A stretch of 64,000 nucleotides of DNA. Origin: G965197675 sp965197675. Lineage in GTDB: Bacteria; Chloroflexota; Dehalococcoidia; Plut-88900. Of this stretch, positions 52,782 to 61,789 are shown piece after piece. The notes under the pieces are model-generated. The model was not told the DNA's origin. It searched no databases and saw only the letters and a program-made list of their open reading frames with translations. The DNA lies in the NCBI GenBank assembly GCA_965197675.1, contig OZ240221.1, positions 496,001 through 560,000 on the forward strand. The letters run 5' to 3'. The stretch's first letter is position 1, and each line of letters opens with the position of its first letter. Position numbers and translations under genes: made by a program.

Positions 52782-53867
52782 TTGCTTTTGACACTAAATA
52801 AGTTAGTCCCTGCTCTGATTATTGCCGTCCTGATCGTAACTGCCTGCGGATCGGACGCGCCTTCGGACAAGGATGTGCTAGTCAGTCTCGTGGATGAAGT
52901 TGTCGTTCCTGTCTATAACGCTGTCTCAGAAGACGCAGCCCAACTAGGCCAAGACGTGCAGATTCTGTGCGACGCTCCAAGCAGCCCCTCTTTGCAAACC
53001 GCCCGTGAGTCGTGGCGCGAGGCCCGGGGATCCTGGATGTTCTCCGAGGCCATGTGGTTCGGGCCCGTTATGGATCGACGCTCCCTGAGCCTCCTCGACT
53101 GGTCGCCCACTGACACTGCCGCCATCGACAATCTTCTTGCCGACGCAGCCCCAGTATCCGTAGAAGATGTACGAAATGTGCTCGCCTCCAACCAGCGTGG
53201 TTTCGGAGCCATCGAGCACATCCTTTTTCACAGCGATGCGATTGTCAGTCTCTCTAACTACCCCAAGCGCTGTGCCTATCTCACCGACATGGTTCAGGTT
53301 GTGCAAGAGGAGACCGCAGCCATACTTTCCGACTGGATAGCTGGATCCGAAACACCCCCTTACAAAGACTATTTCAGCGACAGAGCAGACAGAGCTCTTA
53401 TTCCGAAGAGTGCTATCGCAGAAGTCGTGCGCACCCAGGTCTTCTTGATCCGAAACATGGTTGATATGAGATTAGTCTCGGCCCTCGGCCTCCGGGACGG
53501 CCCCCCTGACCTATCATCCATCCCCGGCAATGCTGCCGATAACGGCTGGCAAGACCTCAGCAACGAGCTTCTAGGGATGCAGGCCGTTTACGAGGGAGTA
53601 GGACAAGATGGCTTGGGTATATCAGCCCTAGTTGCCCATCTCTCCGAAGAGACCGATACTCGACTGCGCAGTCAGTTCACAGCTGCCATCGAGGCCATAG
53701 ACTCGGTAGATGGCTCCCTTCGCGTGGCCCTTGCCGAGAACCCCGGGCAGGTCCGGACCGTCTACGACCGGCTGGCCGATGTCCAACGCACCATTTCGAC
53801 CGAGGTCGTCAGCTTGCTGGGTGTCTCTGTCGGCTTCACCGATACCGACGGAGACAGTCTGCGCTAG
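52782..53867 (+). CDS. Second imelysin-family lipoprotein, GxHxxE altered
   Basis: 361 residues from a TTG abutting the upstream stop. The signal peptide ends at lipobox LIVTAC. The helical-bundle imelysin layout is kept (SWREARGSWMFSEAMWFGPV is a typical segment). The motif position reads RGFGAIEHILFH, so the His of GxHxxE is Gly while the Glu is kept. Paired imelysins with one divergent member are common in such operons. It probably acts in iron or other metal handling with the first imelysin and the DHOR protein. Confidence 0.88.
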   Translation: MLLTLNKLVPALIIAVLIVTACGSDAPSDKDVLVSLVDEVVVPVYNAVSEDAAQLGQDVQILCDAPSSPSLQTARESWREARGSWMFSEAMWFGPVMDRRSLSLLDWSPTDTAAIDNLLADAAPVSVEDVRNVLASNQRGFGAIEHILFHSDAIVSLSNYPKRCAYLTDMVQVVQEETAAILSDWIAGSETPPYKDYFSDRADRALIPKSAIAEVVRTQVFLIRNMVDMRLVSALGLRDGPPDLSSIPGNAADNGWQDLSNELLGMQAVYEGVGQDGLGISALVAHLSEETDTRLRSQFTAAIEAIDSVDGSLRVALAENPGQVRTVYDRLADVQRTISTEVVSLLGVSVGFTDTDGDSLR

Positions 53868-53873
53868 AAGACC

Positions 53874-55322
53874 TTGATGTCTTCCCCTTGTGCCCTTGCC
53901 GCCCGTCAACTAAGGAATACCCTCATAGGGACACGCGCCCTTGGTGTCGTCGACAGAGTCATCCGCGCCGGGGCTGCGCCTGTTTCCCCTGCCTCTGCGG
54001 CTGCATTTCGCATCATATTCGGTGCTGTTGGCGTTATTGCGGTCATCCGATTCGCAGTCAAAGGTTGGATCTCGGAGCTCTACGTTGAGCCAACCTACCA
54101 CTTTAGCTACTACGGGTTCGGCTGGGTGCAACCGTGGCCCGGCTGGGGCATGTACCTCCATTTCGCCCTTCTCGGTCTGGCCAGTATCGGGGTTGCCCTC
54201 GGCTACCGCTACCGGCTGTCAATAACGGCGTTTTTTCTCCTATTCACCTATACCGAGCTAATCGACAAGACAACCTACCTCAATCACTACTATTTCATCA
54301 GCCTTGCTGGTTTCATCATGGCCTTCCTGCCTCTCCACTGCGCTTTTTCTCTGGACGCAAGGAAAATGCCGAGAGGTGGAAGCCCTCTCACAATTCCGAG
54401 GGCCACACTCTGGATGCTCAGGGCGCAAGTTGGCATCGTCTACTTCTTCGCCGGTGTTGCCAAGCTGAACCCCGACTGGCTCCTCCACGCCGAGCCCCTC
54501 GGCATCTGGCTCTACAACAGCGCCGACACTCCCCTCATCGGTCCATTCCTCAGAGTCCCCTGGGTGCCCTACGCAATGAGCTGGACTGGAGCCCTCTTTG
54601 ATCTGACCATAGTCGGCTGGCTCCTCTGGAGCAGGTCTCGGCCCTTCGCGTATGCCGTCCTCGTCATCTTCCACCTTTTCACGGCTCTCATCTTTCCTCC
54701 CATCGGAGTCTTCCCTTTGATTATGACGGGATCGGCTCTGGTCTTCTTCAACCTTGACTGGCCGATTCTACTAGCTAGACGTTTACGGGCTCCAACTAGT
54801 GAGGCAAGCACAACTTCGCCGGTAGCGGCATCCCAAGTTCGCACGATCTCTTGGCCACTCCGAGTGACCTTTCTATTCGCTATGGTCTTCTTCGTCGTTC
54901 AAGTCGTCATGCCTCTCCGCCATTTTGCTTATCCGGGCAACGTCCGCTGGACAGAAGAAGGTTATGGCTTTTCCTGGAGGGTGCTGGTCACCGAAAAGAC
55001 CGGACTAGTAAAGTTTCGCTTGACCAGCGACGGTACGAAGGAGGAATGGCTCGTTTATCCGGAACAGTACTTGACACCCCTCCAAGCCGAGCGAATGGCC
55101 TACCAGCCGGACATGATCTTGGCCACCGCCCATATCATACGTGACGATTACTTAGAAAGAGGCTATGAGGGTGTCGAAGTCCGCGCTGACGCCTTCGTCA
55201 CGTACAACGGACGTCCCGCGGCCCGTCTGGTAGACCCGAACGCCGATCTCGCCAGCTTGGAATCGGGCATTGGTCACAAGCACTGGATTCTGCCCCCGCC
55301 CAACGGGCCGCCTCCAAATTAA
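53874..55322 (+). CDS. HTTM-domain membrane protein (VKGC-like)
   Basis: 482 residues with at least six transmembrane segments, e.g. GMYLHFALLGLASIGVALGY and ITAFFLLFTYTELIDKTTYL, then LNHYYFISLAGFIMAFL. The segment DKTTYLNHYYF and the RAQVGIVYFFAGVAKLNPDW region are typical of HTTM domains related to vitamin K-dependent gamma-carboxylase. The last 130 residues are extracytoplasmic (SWRVLVTEKTGLVKFRLTSD). It closes the imelysin-DHOR operon; an HTTM gene is a frequent partner in such clusters. Confidence 0.92.
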   Translation: MMSSPCALAARQLRNTLIGTRALGVVDRVIRAGAAPVSPASAAAFRIIFGAVGVIAVIRFAVKGWISELYVEPTYHFSYYGFGWVQPWPGWGMYLHFALLGLASIGVALGYRYRLSITAFFLLFTYTELIDKTTYLNHYYFISLAGFIMAFLPLHCAFSLDARKMPRGGSPLTIPRATLWMLRAQVGIVYFFAGVAKLNPDWLLHAEPLGIWLYNSADTPLIGPFLRVPWVPYAMSWTGALFDLTIVGWLLWSRSRPFAYAVLVIFHLFTALIFPPIGVFPLIMTGSALVFFNLDWPILLARRLRAPTSEASTTSPVAASQVRTISWPLRVTFLFAMVFFVVQVVMPLRHFAYPGNVRWTEEGYGFSWRVLVTEKTGLVKFRLTSDGTKEEWLVYPEQYLTPLQAERMAYQPDMILATAHIIRDDYLERGYEGVEVRADAFVTYNGRPAARLVDPNADLASLESGIGHKHWILPPPNGPPPN

Positions 55323-55605
55323 GGCCTGGAGATTCTGCCTCAGTTGACGAGTCAACATCTGAGAATGCATTGCTGGCAGCGTCACCCACCACTAGACCCA
55401 TTGTTCACCTTATATCCTCATATCTATCGACGGGGCTATCTAGCCAAAAGTTCCCTTGCGAGAAGGGCCTTGCTGCGAGCCTTTACTTGGGTGGGGCCAG
55501 CAGAAAAAGTAGAGGAGGAGTAGATTCAGGCTAGCGAGGCTCTGTTAACGCCTGACTTCACTTCGGAAATCGAGAGGATCCGTCTACAGTACACGATGGA
55601 CAGTC
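55323..55605. other. Intergenic, no gene
   Basis: Between the HTTM gene and tRNA-Glu only a short hairpin (GTTGAC-GA-GTCAAC, about 55341-55354) is seen. No ORF has support. Confidence 0.4.
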
Positions 55606-55682
55606 TGGTAGCGCATGCGGGATTCGAACCCGCGATCTCCACCTTGAGAGGGTGGCGTCCTAGGCCGCTAGACGAATGCGCC
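55606..55682 (-). tRNA. tRNA-Glu (CUC)
   Basis: On the minus strand: GGCGCATTCGTCTAGCGG, anticodon loop CTCTCAA (anticodon CUC), T-arm CGGGTTCGAATCCCG, ATGCGCT acceptor strand and encoded ACCA. The first pair is G-U. The flanks contain no integrase gene. Confidence 0.93.
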
Positions 55683-55888
55683 CCGCATGGTATTTGAATA
55701 GAGGTCTGTAGGCACATTATAGCTGCACGCGATTAGGCATGCAAACCGCTCTATGCGTCATCTATCATTCTGAAAGAGATCAACTGCACAATGGGGCATC
55801 CGATTGTTAATCCTCCAAGGCTCTGTTTATACTGTTTCCTACATCCCTATAATTCAGTAGCTATATGGCATGTAGAGAGGTGTGAGAA
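55683..55888. other. Intergenic before the LLM oxidoreductase
   Basis: AT-rich leader. TTTATACTGTTTCCTACATCCCTATAAT-like words near 55830-55855 are promoter-like (TATAAT at about 55848), and GAGAGG before 55889 is the ribosome-binding site. Confidence 0.3.
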
Positions 55889-56836
55889 ATGACTTTCGGT
55901 TGCATACTACCAAATCGAGGGGCTTTGGCCACATCTGAGAACATGAGGGTTCTGGCCGTCCTCGCAGAGAATCTGGGCTTCGATTCCATCTGGGTATCAG
56001 ACCACATCATATTGCCTATCAAGGCATCATCCAAATACCCTTACAGCGATAGCGGCTCTCTACCCTTCGATTTGGACGAGCCCTATTGCGAACCTCTCAC
56101 AACCCTTTCCTATCTGGCAGGATCGACGCATCGTATCAAGCTGGGAACCCACGTGTTGGTGGTACCCTATCGAAACCCGGTATACGCCGCCAAGATCGTG
56201 GCTACGCTGGACTACCTATCGAGCGGAAGAGTCATTCTGGGGATAGGAGTGGGGTGGCTGGAGGAGGAGTTCGACATTGTGGGACAGCCCAACTTCGCTC
56301 AGAGAGGGTCTGTGACCAACGAGTACATCCGCATCTTCAAGGAGCTTTGGTCGCAGGATTCTCCTTCGTTTAAGGGCCGCTACTATGAATTTCCCGAGGT
56401 GAAATTTCACCCTAAGCCTGTACAGAAACCCCATCCACCCATCTGGGTTGGAGGTCAGACTGATGCAGCTATGAGAAGAGCGGCTACTATAGGAGATGCT
56501 TGGCTTCCTATAGGATTGAGGGGGCCTGTCGGATTGGGACCGGAAGAGATGAAGGAGAAGATAGACCAGCTAAAGGGCATGACAAAGGAGGCAGGGAGAA
56601 TACCAGAAAGTGTCGGGGTCTCTTTCAGCGCGGAGGTGGCTTTCAGCGACGAATCATCAAGCAAACGTAAGCCCTTTATCGGCAGTGCGGAGGAGGTCAT
56701 CAATGACATATATACCTATCAACAGATGGGAGTAGGCTACTTTCTCTTCTCCTTCAGAAGCGGCTCATTGGGAGAGGTCATGGCATCCATGGAGCGCTTT
56801 GGTCGAGATGTTATGCCTTCCTTATCAAAGGGTTGA
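55889..56836 (+). CDS. LLM-class F420-dependent oxidoreductase
   Basis: 315 residues of the bacterial luciferase-like family. Features are FGCILPNRG at the N-terminus, FDSIWVSDHIILP, LTTLSYLAGSTHRIKLGTHV, the phosphate-binding ILGIGVGWLEEEFD, FKGRYYEFPEVKFHPKPVQK and PPIWVGGQTDAAMRRAATIG. This subclass (TIGR03619-like) normally uses F420. The substrate is unknown. A strong terminator follows. Confidence 0.92.
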   Translation: MTFGCILPNRGALATSENMRVLAVLAENLGFDSIWVSDHIILPIKASSKYPYSDSGSLPFDLDEPYCEPLTTLSYLAGSTHRIKLGTHVLVVPYRNPVYAAKIVATLDYLSSGRVILGIGVGWLEEEFDIVGQPNFAQRGSVTNEYIRIFKELWSQDSPSFKGRYYEFPEVKFHPKPVQKPHPPIWVGGQTDAAMRRAATIGDAWLPIGLRGPVGLGPEEMKEKIDQLKGMTKEAGRIPESVGVSFSAEVAFSDESSSKRKPFIGSAEEVINDIYTYQQMGVGYFLFSFRSGSLGEVMASMERFGRDVMPSLSKG

Positions 56837-56862
56837 AATAGATTTACATACCGCTAACAGCG

Positions 56863-56899
56863 AAGGCCCCCTTCTCCCTCTGAGAAAGGGGGCCTTTTG
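56863..56899 (+). terminator. Strong intrinsic terminator
   Basis: AAGGCCCCCTTCTC pairs with GAGAAAGGGGGCCTT across a CCTCT loop with one extra base, followed by TTG. It lies 26 bp after the LLM gene. Confidence 0.85.
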
Positions 56900-57239
56900 T
56901 GCGCCTTGCACAATCTGTAGTATCTATGGGAATGCCGATAGTGGGGAAAAGTGCTTGGGGAACATTCTTCGTCGGCCTCTAGATTGAGTTAGACGCTGCG
57001 AGGCATATGTGCACGGACTTCGTAGTTGGTGGAGTGACTTGCCGCTAGCAGAACTATGGGACTTTGACGTTCTATGCGCCTCAGCACGACTACTCCTTTG
57101 CTGGACATGACACGTGTGATTCTTCAGTTCGGCGTTTCTGTATATGACTCTTTTCATCGCGATGCTTGATTTACGTTGGCTATAAGAGTACATTTAGGAT
57201 TAGACGAGAAGGTCACATACCGCGGAAGGGAGAGGGGTC
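56900..57239. other. Intergenic, no gene seen
   Basis: 340 bp without a convincing ORF or RNA structure. TTGGCTATAAGAGTAC near 57177-57192 may belong to the promoter of the next gene, and GGGAGAGGGGTC before 57240 is its ribosome-binding region. Confidence 0.35.
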
Positions 57240-58967
57240 ATGTCCGAATATGAGTTGCTAATCAAGGGTGGTACTATCGTAGATGGCACGAGAATCCCTG
57301 CATATCGAGGAGACGTAGGTATTCGCAACGGCAGAATCGTCGCCATGGGGAGGATTGACGGATCTGCCGATCGAGTGATAGACGCGACGGGCCTGATAGT
57401 TGCTCCAGGGTTTATGGACCTGCACACCCACTACGACGCTGCCCTGGGAGGATGGGATCCTTATGCATCACTGTCGGGATGGCACGGAGTTACCACAGTG
57501 CTCATCGGCAACTGCGGGTTTGGGTTTGCTCCCGTCCGTCCAGAAGACCAAGAGCGAGCGATGCTTCGGATGGAGCGGACAGAGTCCATTCCTCTTTCGG
57601 TAATGCAGACAGGGATGCGCTGGGACTGGGTGACCTTCCCCGAGTATCTGGACAGCCTTGAACGGCATGGAATTGGAGTCAACGCCGCATCATTAGTGCC
57701 CTATTCACCCATGCGCGCCTGGGTGATGGGTAACGAGAAGGCTCGGGACCCCGAGTATCAACCCAAGTCCGAAGAGATAGGGCAGATGAAGCAGCTGCTT
57801 CGAGAAGGCCTGGAGGCGGGAGGATTCGGCTTCTCTGCCACCTTTAGCATGGCCAACCGAGATTACGATGGAGGCTACCTGCCTACTCACGTGGTGTCGA
57901 GGGAAGAGTGGTTGGAGATGGCGGGAGTGCTCAGGGACTACACCCGCGGCTCTATGGAGTGGACTATGGGAGAGTCCTTGCGTGGTCTGGGCAAAGATTT
58001 CCTGCTGGAGATGGCCAAGACCAGCGGCAAGCCTATGAACTGGAACTCTATCGTGTATGACCCAGCTACACCGGATAGCTGGCGACAAGACCTGGAGTGG
58101 ACGGAGAAGGTCTACGAAGAGGCCGTCGTGTTGCCCCTCAACAGTTGCGTACCCATCGATTTCGAGTTTACCATGGAGACCATAGGCCTGTTCGACCAGT
58201 TGCCTGCCTGGAACGAGTCGACAGTTGGCACACTTGAAGAGCGTAAAGCTAAACTGGCCGATCCCGCTCGGCGGGATTCATTGAGGAAGGATGCCGACAG
58301 AAAAAGCCGCGGCCTATTCGGCCAGGCGGACGGTGAGGCAGGGCAGATATCCGAGTTTAAGTGGGATACCACCATTATAGACGAGGTAGCTCTGGACAAG
58401 AATAAACCCCTGGTAGGTAGGACTATATCGGAGTTGGCCCAGGAGCAGGACAAGCACCCTGTAGATGTCCTGTTGGACCTGGCAGTCGAGGAGAACCTGA
58501 AGACCGAGTTTTCAATGACGGGAGTCTCCAACAGCGATGAGGAGGCCGTAACCGAGATACTCAAACACCCCCTGACCTTACTGGGCACCTCGGATGGAGG
58601 CGCCCATACCAAGTTCTTGACCACCGGACGCTACAACACTCACTTTCTCGCTCATTGGATTCGAGACAAGCAGATCATGCCCCTGGAAGAGGCCCATTGG
58701 AGAATGTCTACGATGCTGGGCTGGGCCATGGGAATCAGGGACCGAGGCTGGCTGCGAGAGGGAATGCCGGCAGACATCGTAGTCTACGACCTGGACCGGC
58801 TTCAAGTGTCGCCCATGGAATCGGTCAGTGACCTGCCCGGCGGAGATTGGCGCCGTGTGCAGAAAGCAAATGGTTATCACTACACCATCGTGAACGGAGA
58901 GGTCACCTTCGAGGGCCAGAAGTGCACGGGAGAGCTGTCGGGTAAGGTGCTGCGCAGCTACGATTAA
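57240..58967 (+). CDS. D-aminoacylase-like amidohydrolase
   Basis: 575 residues. The N-terminal beta domain (LLIKGGTIVDGTRIPAYRGD) is followed by APGFMDLHTHYDAALG, the metal-binding HXH of amidohydrolases. The later TTVLIGNCGFGFAPVRPED, EGLEAGGFGFSATFSMANRD and TSDGGAHTKFL match N-acyl-D-amino-acid deacylases. This group removes acyl groups from D-amino acids or related compounds. It stands alone on this strand and is convergent with the oxidoreductase. Confidence 0.9.
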   Translation: MSEYELLIKGGTIVDGTRIPAYRGDVGIRNGRIVAMGRIDGSADRVIDATGLIVAPGFMDLHTHYDAALGGWDPYASLSGWHGVTTVLIGNCGFGFAPVRPEDQERAMLRMERTESIPLSVMQTGMRWDWVTFPEYLDSLERHGIGVNAASLVPYSPMRAWVMGNEKARDPEYQPKSEEIGQMKQLLREGLEAGGFGFSATFSMANRDYDGGYLPTHVVSREEWLEMAGVLRDYTRGSMEWTMGESLRGLGKDFLLEMAKTSGKPMNWNSIVYDPATPDSWRQDLEWTEKVYEEAVVLPLNSCVPIDFEFTMETIGLFDQLPAWNESTVGTLEERKAKLADPARRDSLRKDADRKSRGLFGQADGEAGQISEFKWDTTIIDEVALDKNKPLVGRTISELAQEQDKHPVDVLLDLAVEENLKTEFSMTGVSNSDEEAVTEILKHPLTLLGTSDGGAHTKFLTTGRYNTHFLAHWIRDKQIMPLEEAHWRMSTMLGWAMGIRDRGWLREGMPADIVVYDLDRLQVSPMESVSDLPGGDWRRVQKANGYHYTIVNGEVTFEGQKCTGELSGKVLRSYD

Positions 58968-59016
58968 TCCAGTTCGAGTTGAACCTTATACCGCATCTGA
59001 AGGACAAAGTGGGCTG

Positions 59017-60216
59017 CTAGTCCCTTAATATCTCAAGTGCGGACTTGAACTCAGGCTGCCATTGGTCTGCAAATCTGTCTGGTAGGAAGGCAGTAGTGTC
59101 GAAGCTCTCTTGAGGAGATCCTTTCAGGATAGAGTCGCGGATCATACGGGCAGTGATAGGCGCCAAGTGGATGCCTGAGGTGGTGTGCCCCATAGCCAGG
59201 TAGATACCCTCCCACCCCGGAACTGGGCCGATGATGGGCATACGATCGGGTGAAGCGGGACGTGAACCAGCCATCTGCTGAAAGATTCGGGCGTTCTCCA
59301 GTTCCGGGAGAACATATATACCTCTTTCCATAAGCTCCAGCTTGGCCTTTTCCGTAGTGGTCATGTCGAATTCATGTCCTAGATAGCCGCCGACCTTGTC
59401 GTAGTCTCGTCCGCCTGTGCTTCCCACACTCCAATGACCATCGGCTAGGGTGAGAAGGTGGCCTCTCTTGGGAGAAGTGAGCAAGGCGGGCAGCGGCGGG
59501 GCGTCAAAATCGAGAAGAATTCGCTCCCCCTTAAGAGGGCGAACAGGGATTGGGAAATCAAGCCACTCTTGGCAAACGTTTGACCAAGCGCCCATGGCCA
59601 GCACCACGCTCTGGCATTCTATACTGCCTCCATCGTATTCAACGCCGGTCACTTTGTTATTGCTATGCTTGAGCCCGGTAACCTTACGAAGCTGTACATC
59701 TAAACCTCGTTTTTCTATGGACTGGGCTAAGGCTAGATTAAGTCTATAACCATCTATCTGGGCGGTATGCGGCTCCATTGCGGCGCCTCGGACTTTGGGC
59801 GTCAACCGTGAGTCCAGCTGTCGGACTTCATCGCCGTCGATCCAGCGTGCATCGCTCACATAGGCTGTCTGCCACGCTAGCATCTCCTTTATTAGGTACT
59901 CTTCCTCCTCGTCTAAGGCCATCCGCAGGGATGGTCGCTCTTGATAATACAGTTCCGTATTTGATTCTTCTCGCAGCCTAGCCATCAGATCTGGGTACAT
60001 GTTGAGGCTCTCTAAGGCCATATCTAAGAATGGGCCAGGCTTGAACTCGTTTCCCAAGGTGCCTATGAGCCCGGTAGCGTGTCCGGAGGCGCCGCTTCCT
60101 ATGGCTTCCTGATCTAAGACATGTACCTGGACCCTCTCCAAAGCCAGAAAATAGGCGATAGCACACCCAATGGCGCCCGCTCCTACTACAGCTACATCTG
60201 CATGATTACTTGACAT
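59017..60216 (-). CDS. FAD-dependent amine/amino-acid oxidase (DAO family)
   Basis: 399 residues. The FAD-binding motif is VAVVGAGAIGCAIAYFLALE, with the DAO signature GIYLAMGHTTSGIHLAPITA near the C-terminus and GSRPASPDRMPIIGPVPGWE before it. Relatives oxidise glycine, sarcosine or D-amino acids. It starts 15 bp after the amidase gene's stop, so the two form an operon that may release and then oxidise an amine or amino acid. Confidence 0.9.
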   Translation of the reverse strand: MSSNHADVAVVGAGAIGCAIAYFLALERVQVHVLDQEAIGSGASGHATGLIGTLGNEFKPGPFLDMALESLNMYPDLMARLREESNTELYYQERPSLRMALDEEEEYLIKEMLAWQTAYVSDARWIDGDEVRQLDSRLTPKVRGAAMEPHTAQIDGYRLNLALAQSIEKRGLDVQLRKVTGLKHSNNKVTGVEYDGGSIECQSVVLAMGAWSNVCQEWLDFPIPVRPLKGERILLDFDAPPLPALLTSPKRGHLLTLADGHWSVGSTGGRDYDKVGGYLGHEFDMTTTEKAKLELMERGIYVLPELENARIFQQMAGSRPASPDRMPIIGPVPGWEGIYLAMGHTTSGIHLAPITARMIRDSILKGSPQESFDTTAFLPDRFADQWQPEFKSALEILRD

Positions 60217-60231
60217 GCGCTCCTCTCAGAC

Positions 60232-61737
60232 CTAGAGGGTCTCCCAGTCCACAGCGTGCTCGAAGGCGTGAGCGATTCTCAGGAGCACGGCATCGTTGAA
60301 ATGTTTGGCTACCAGCGAGAGTCCCACTGGCAGTCCGTCGATCTTGCCGCAGGGTATGGAAATGGCGGGGTGGCCGGTGACGTTAAACGCTGCCGTATTG
60401 TCATCCACGCCTGAAGACTTCTTGATTCTCGTCTTCCAACTGGCCCCTGGATCGTATTTGAAGGCTCGTACTGGCTCTGTGGGCATGGCCAGCACATCGA
60501 ACCGGGCCAATGCCGAGTCATAGGCGCTTCTCAAATTGCGACGCAAGTTCTGTATCTTGGCATATGTGCGTCCGTGATGATGTTCATCGAGATAGGCCCC
60601 AAACAATAGAGTACTCTTTGCCTCGGCAGGAAGATCGTCGGCCTGAGTTTTCAGTGACCTCCCCAGGACTTCAGCTAAACTCGTGTCGTAGAATCCCTGC
60701 CAGCCATACCCCAGCCCATGGTCCCTCAGCAGGTTTCTACCACCCTCGATGGCCACGGCTTGGTGCACCGCATAGCTGCTTACGTGGGCAGGGACTGAGG
60801 CTTCTCCAACTTCGATGCCCAGCTGGTTGATGGCCTTGCATACTTTAGAGTCTACCGCCTTTTCCGCAATCCTTAGCCCGAACCCCTCCTTTAGGATGCC
60901 CAGCTTTATACCCTTTACTCCCGAGTCCAAAGCCTCAGCGTAGCCCTCCACAGGAACCTCATTCTGCCTGGGGTCAAGAGGGTCTTTGCCGGCGATGACG
61001 TCCAGCACTAGGGCCACCTTCTCTGTGGTTCTGGCCATAGGCCCCACGTGGTCGATGGTGGGTTCTCCTGATATGATGCCGGTGTAAGGAACAAGTCCGA
61101 AGGTTGGCTTAAGCCCCACCACCCCGCACCAAGAAGCAGGAGTTCGTATAGACCCACCTTGATCACAACCCAGGGTAGCATCGACGTAATCATAGTAGAG
61201 GGCCGAAGCCGATCCGCTGGATGAGCCGCCTGCTAGATGTTGAGGATTGTGCGGGTTCAGTCCAGGACCATAAGCACAGGTGTCTCCTGCCCAAGATCGC
61301 GCCATATCGTCCATATTCAGCATTGCGACGATTTCTCCACCCTCTGAGAGGAGCCGGGTGACGACTGTGGCATCGACCTCCGGAACGTAACCGGATAAAA
61401 CCCTCGAACCGCAGGTCAAAGGTATGCCAGCCACCGATATGTTCTCTTTTAGGCCCAATCTCATCCCCGCCAGCTTTCCTGTGGAGGGGCCCTTGACCGA
61501 GCATCGGCGAGCAATGGCATTGAAAGGGTCTTCCTCAGGCGTTGGACGCCTACCGGCGTCTCGGATTATCCCCCGAAGAGTTGGGTGTTCCACAGGCATC
61601 TGGTCGATGGAATCCAGCAGCTCGAAAACCTCTGGAACCAGCGAGTGGAAATCGTTCAGCTCCTCTTCGGTGAGATGAAAGTGATTGATTTGAGCCGCTC
61701 TACGTAAGTCCTCTTTGGTGGGCCGTCTGAGGCTCAG
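60232..61737 (-). CDS. Amidase of the amidase-signature family, probable CTG start
   Basis: The amidase-signature core is clear: LKENISVAGIPLTCGSRVL contains the catalytic Lys, and AGGSSSGSASAL and GCDQGGSIRTPASWCGVVGL contain the cis-Ser and nucleophile Ser. The first ATG (61599) would give 455 residues and cut off a typical N-terminal helical segment. The frame continues upstream without stop (SLRRPTKEDLRRAAQINHFH, then LTEEELNDFHSLVPEV) to a CTG at 61737, with an AGGAGGTGA 6 bp before it. An ATC at 61740 is the other option. I therefore give 501 residues with a non-ATG start. The substrate is unknown. Confidence 0.85.
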   Translation of the reverse strand: MSLRRPTKEDLRRAAQINHFHLTEEELNDFHSLVPEVFELLDSIDQMPVEHPTLRGIIRDAGRRPTPEEDPFNAIARRCSVKGPSTGKLAGMRLGLKENISVAGIPLTCGSRVLSGYVPEVDATVVTRLLSEGGEIVAMLNMDDMARSWAGDTCAYGPGLNPHNPQHLAGGSSSGSASALYYDYVDATLGCDQGGSIRTPASWCGVVGLKPTFGLVPYTGIISGEPTIDHVGPMARTTEKVALVLDVIAGKDPLDPRQNEVPVEGYAEALDSGVKGIKLGILKEGFGLRIAEKAVDSKVCKAINQLGIEVGEASVPAHVSSYAVHQAVAIEGGRNLLRDHGLGYGWQGFYDTSLAEVLGRSLKTQADDLPAEAKSTLLFGAYLDEHHHGRTYAKIQNLRRNLRSAYDSALARFDVLAMPTEPVRAFKYDPGASWKTRIKKSSGVDDNTAAFNVTGHPAISIPCGKIDGLPVGLSLVAKHFNDAVLLRIAHAFEHAVDWETL

Positions 61738-61789
61738 GATTCACCTCCTGTAAGACTTAATGATACAGCCTCTGCAGCTTTACCGGTGC

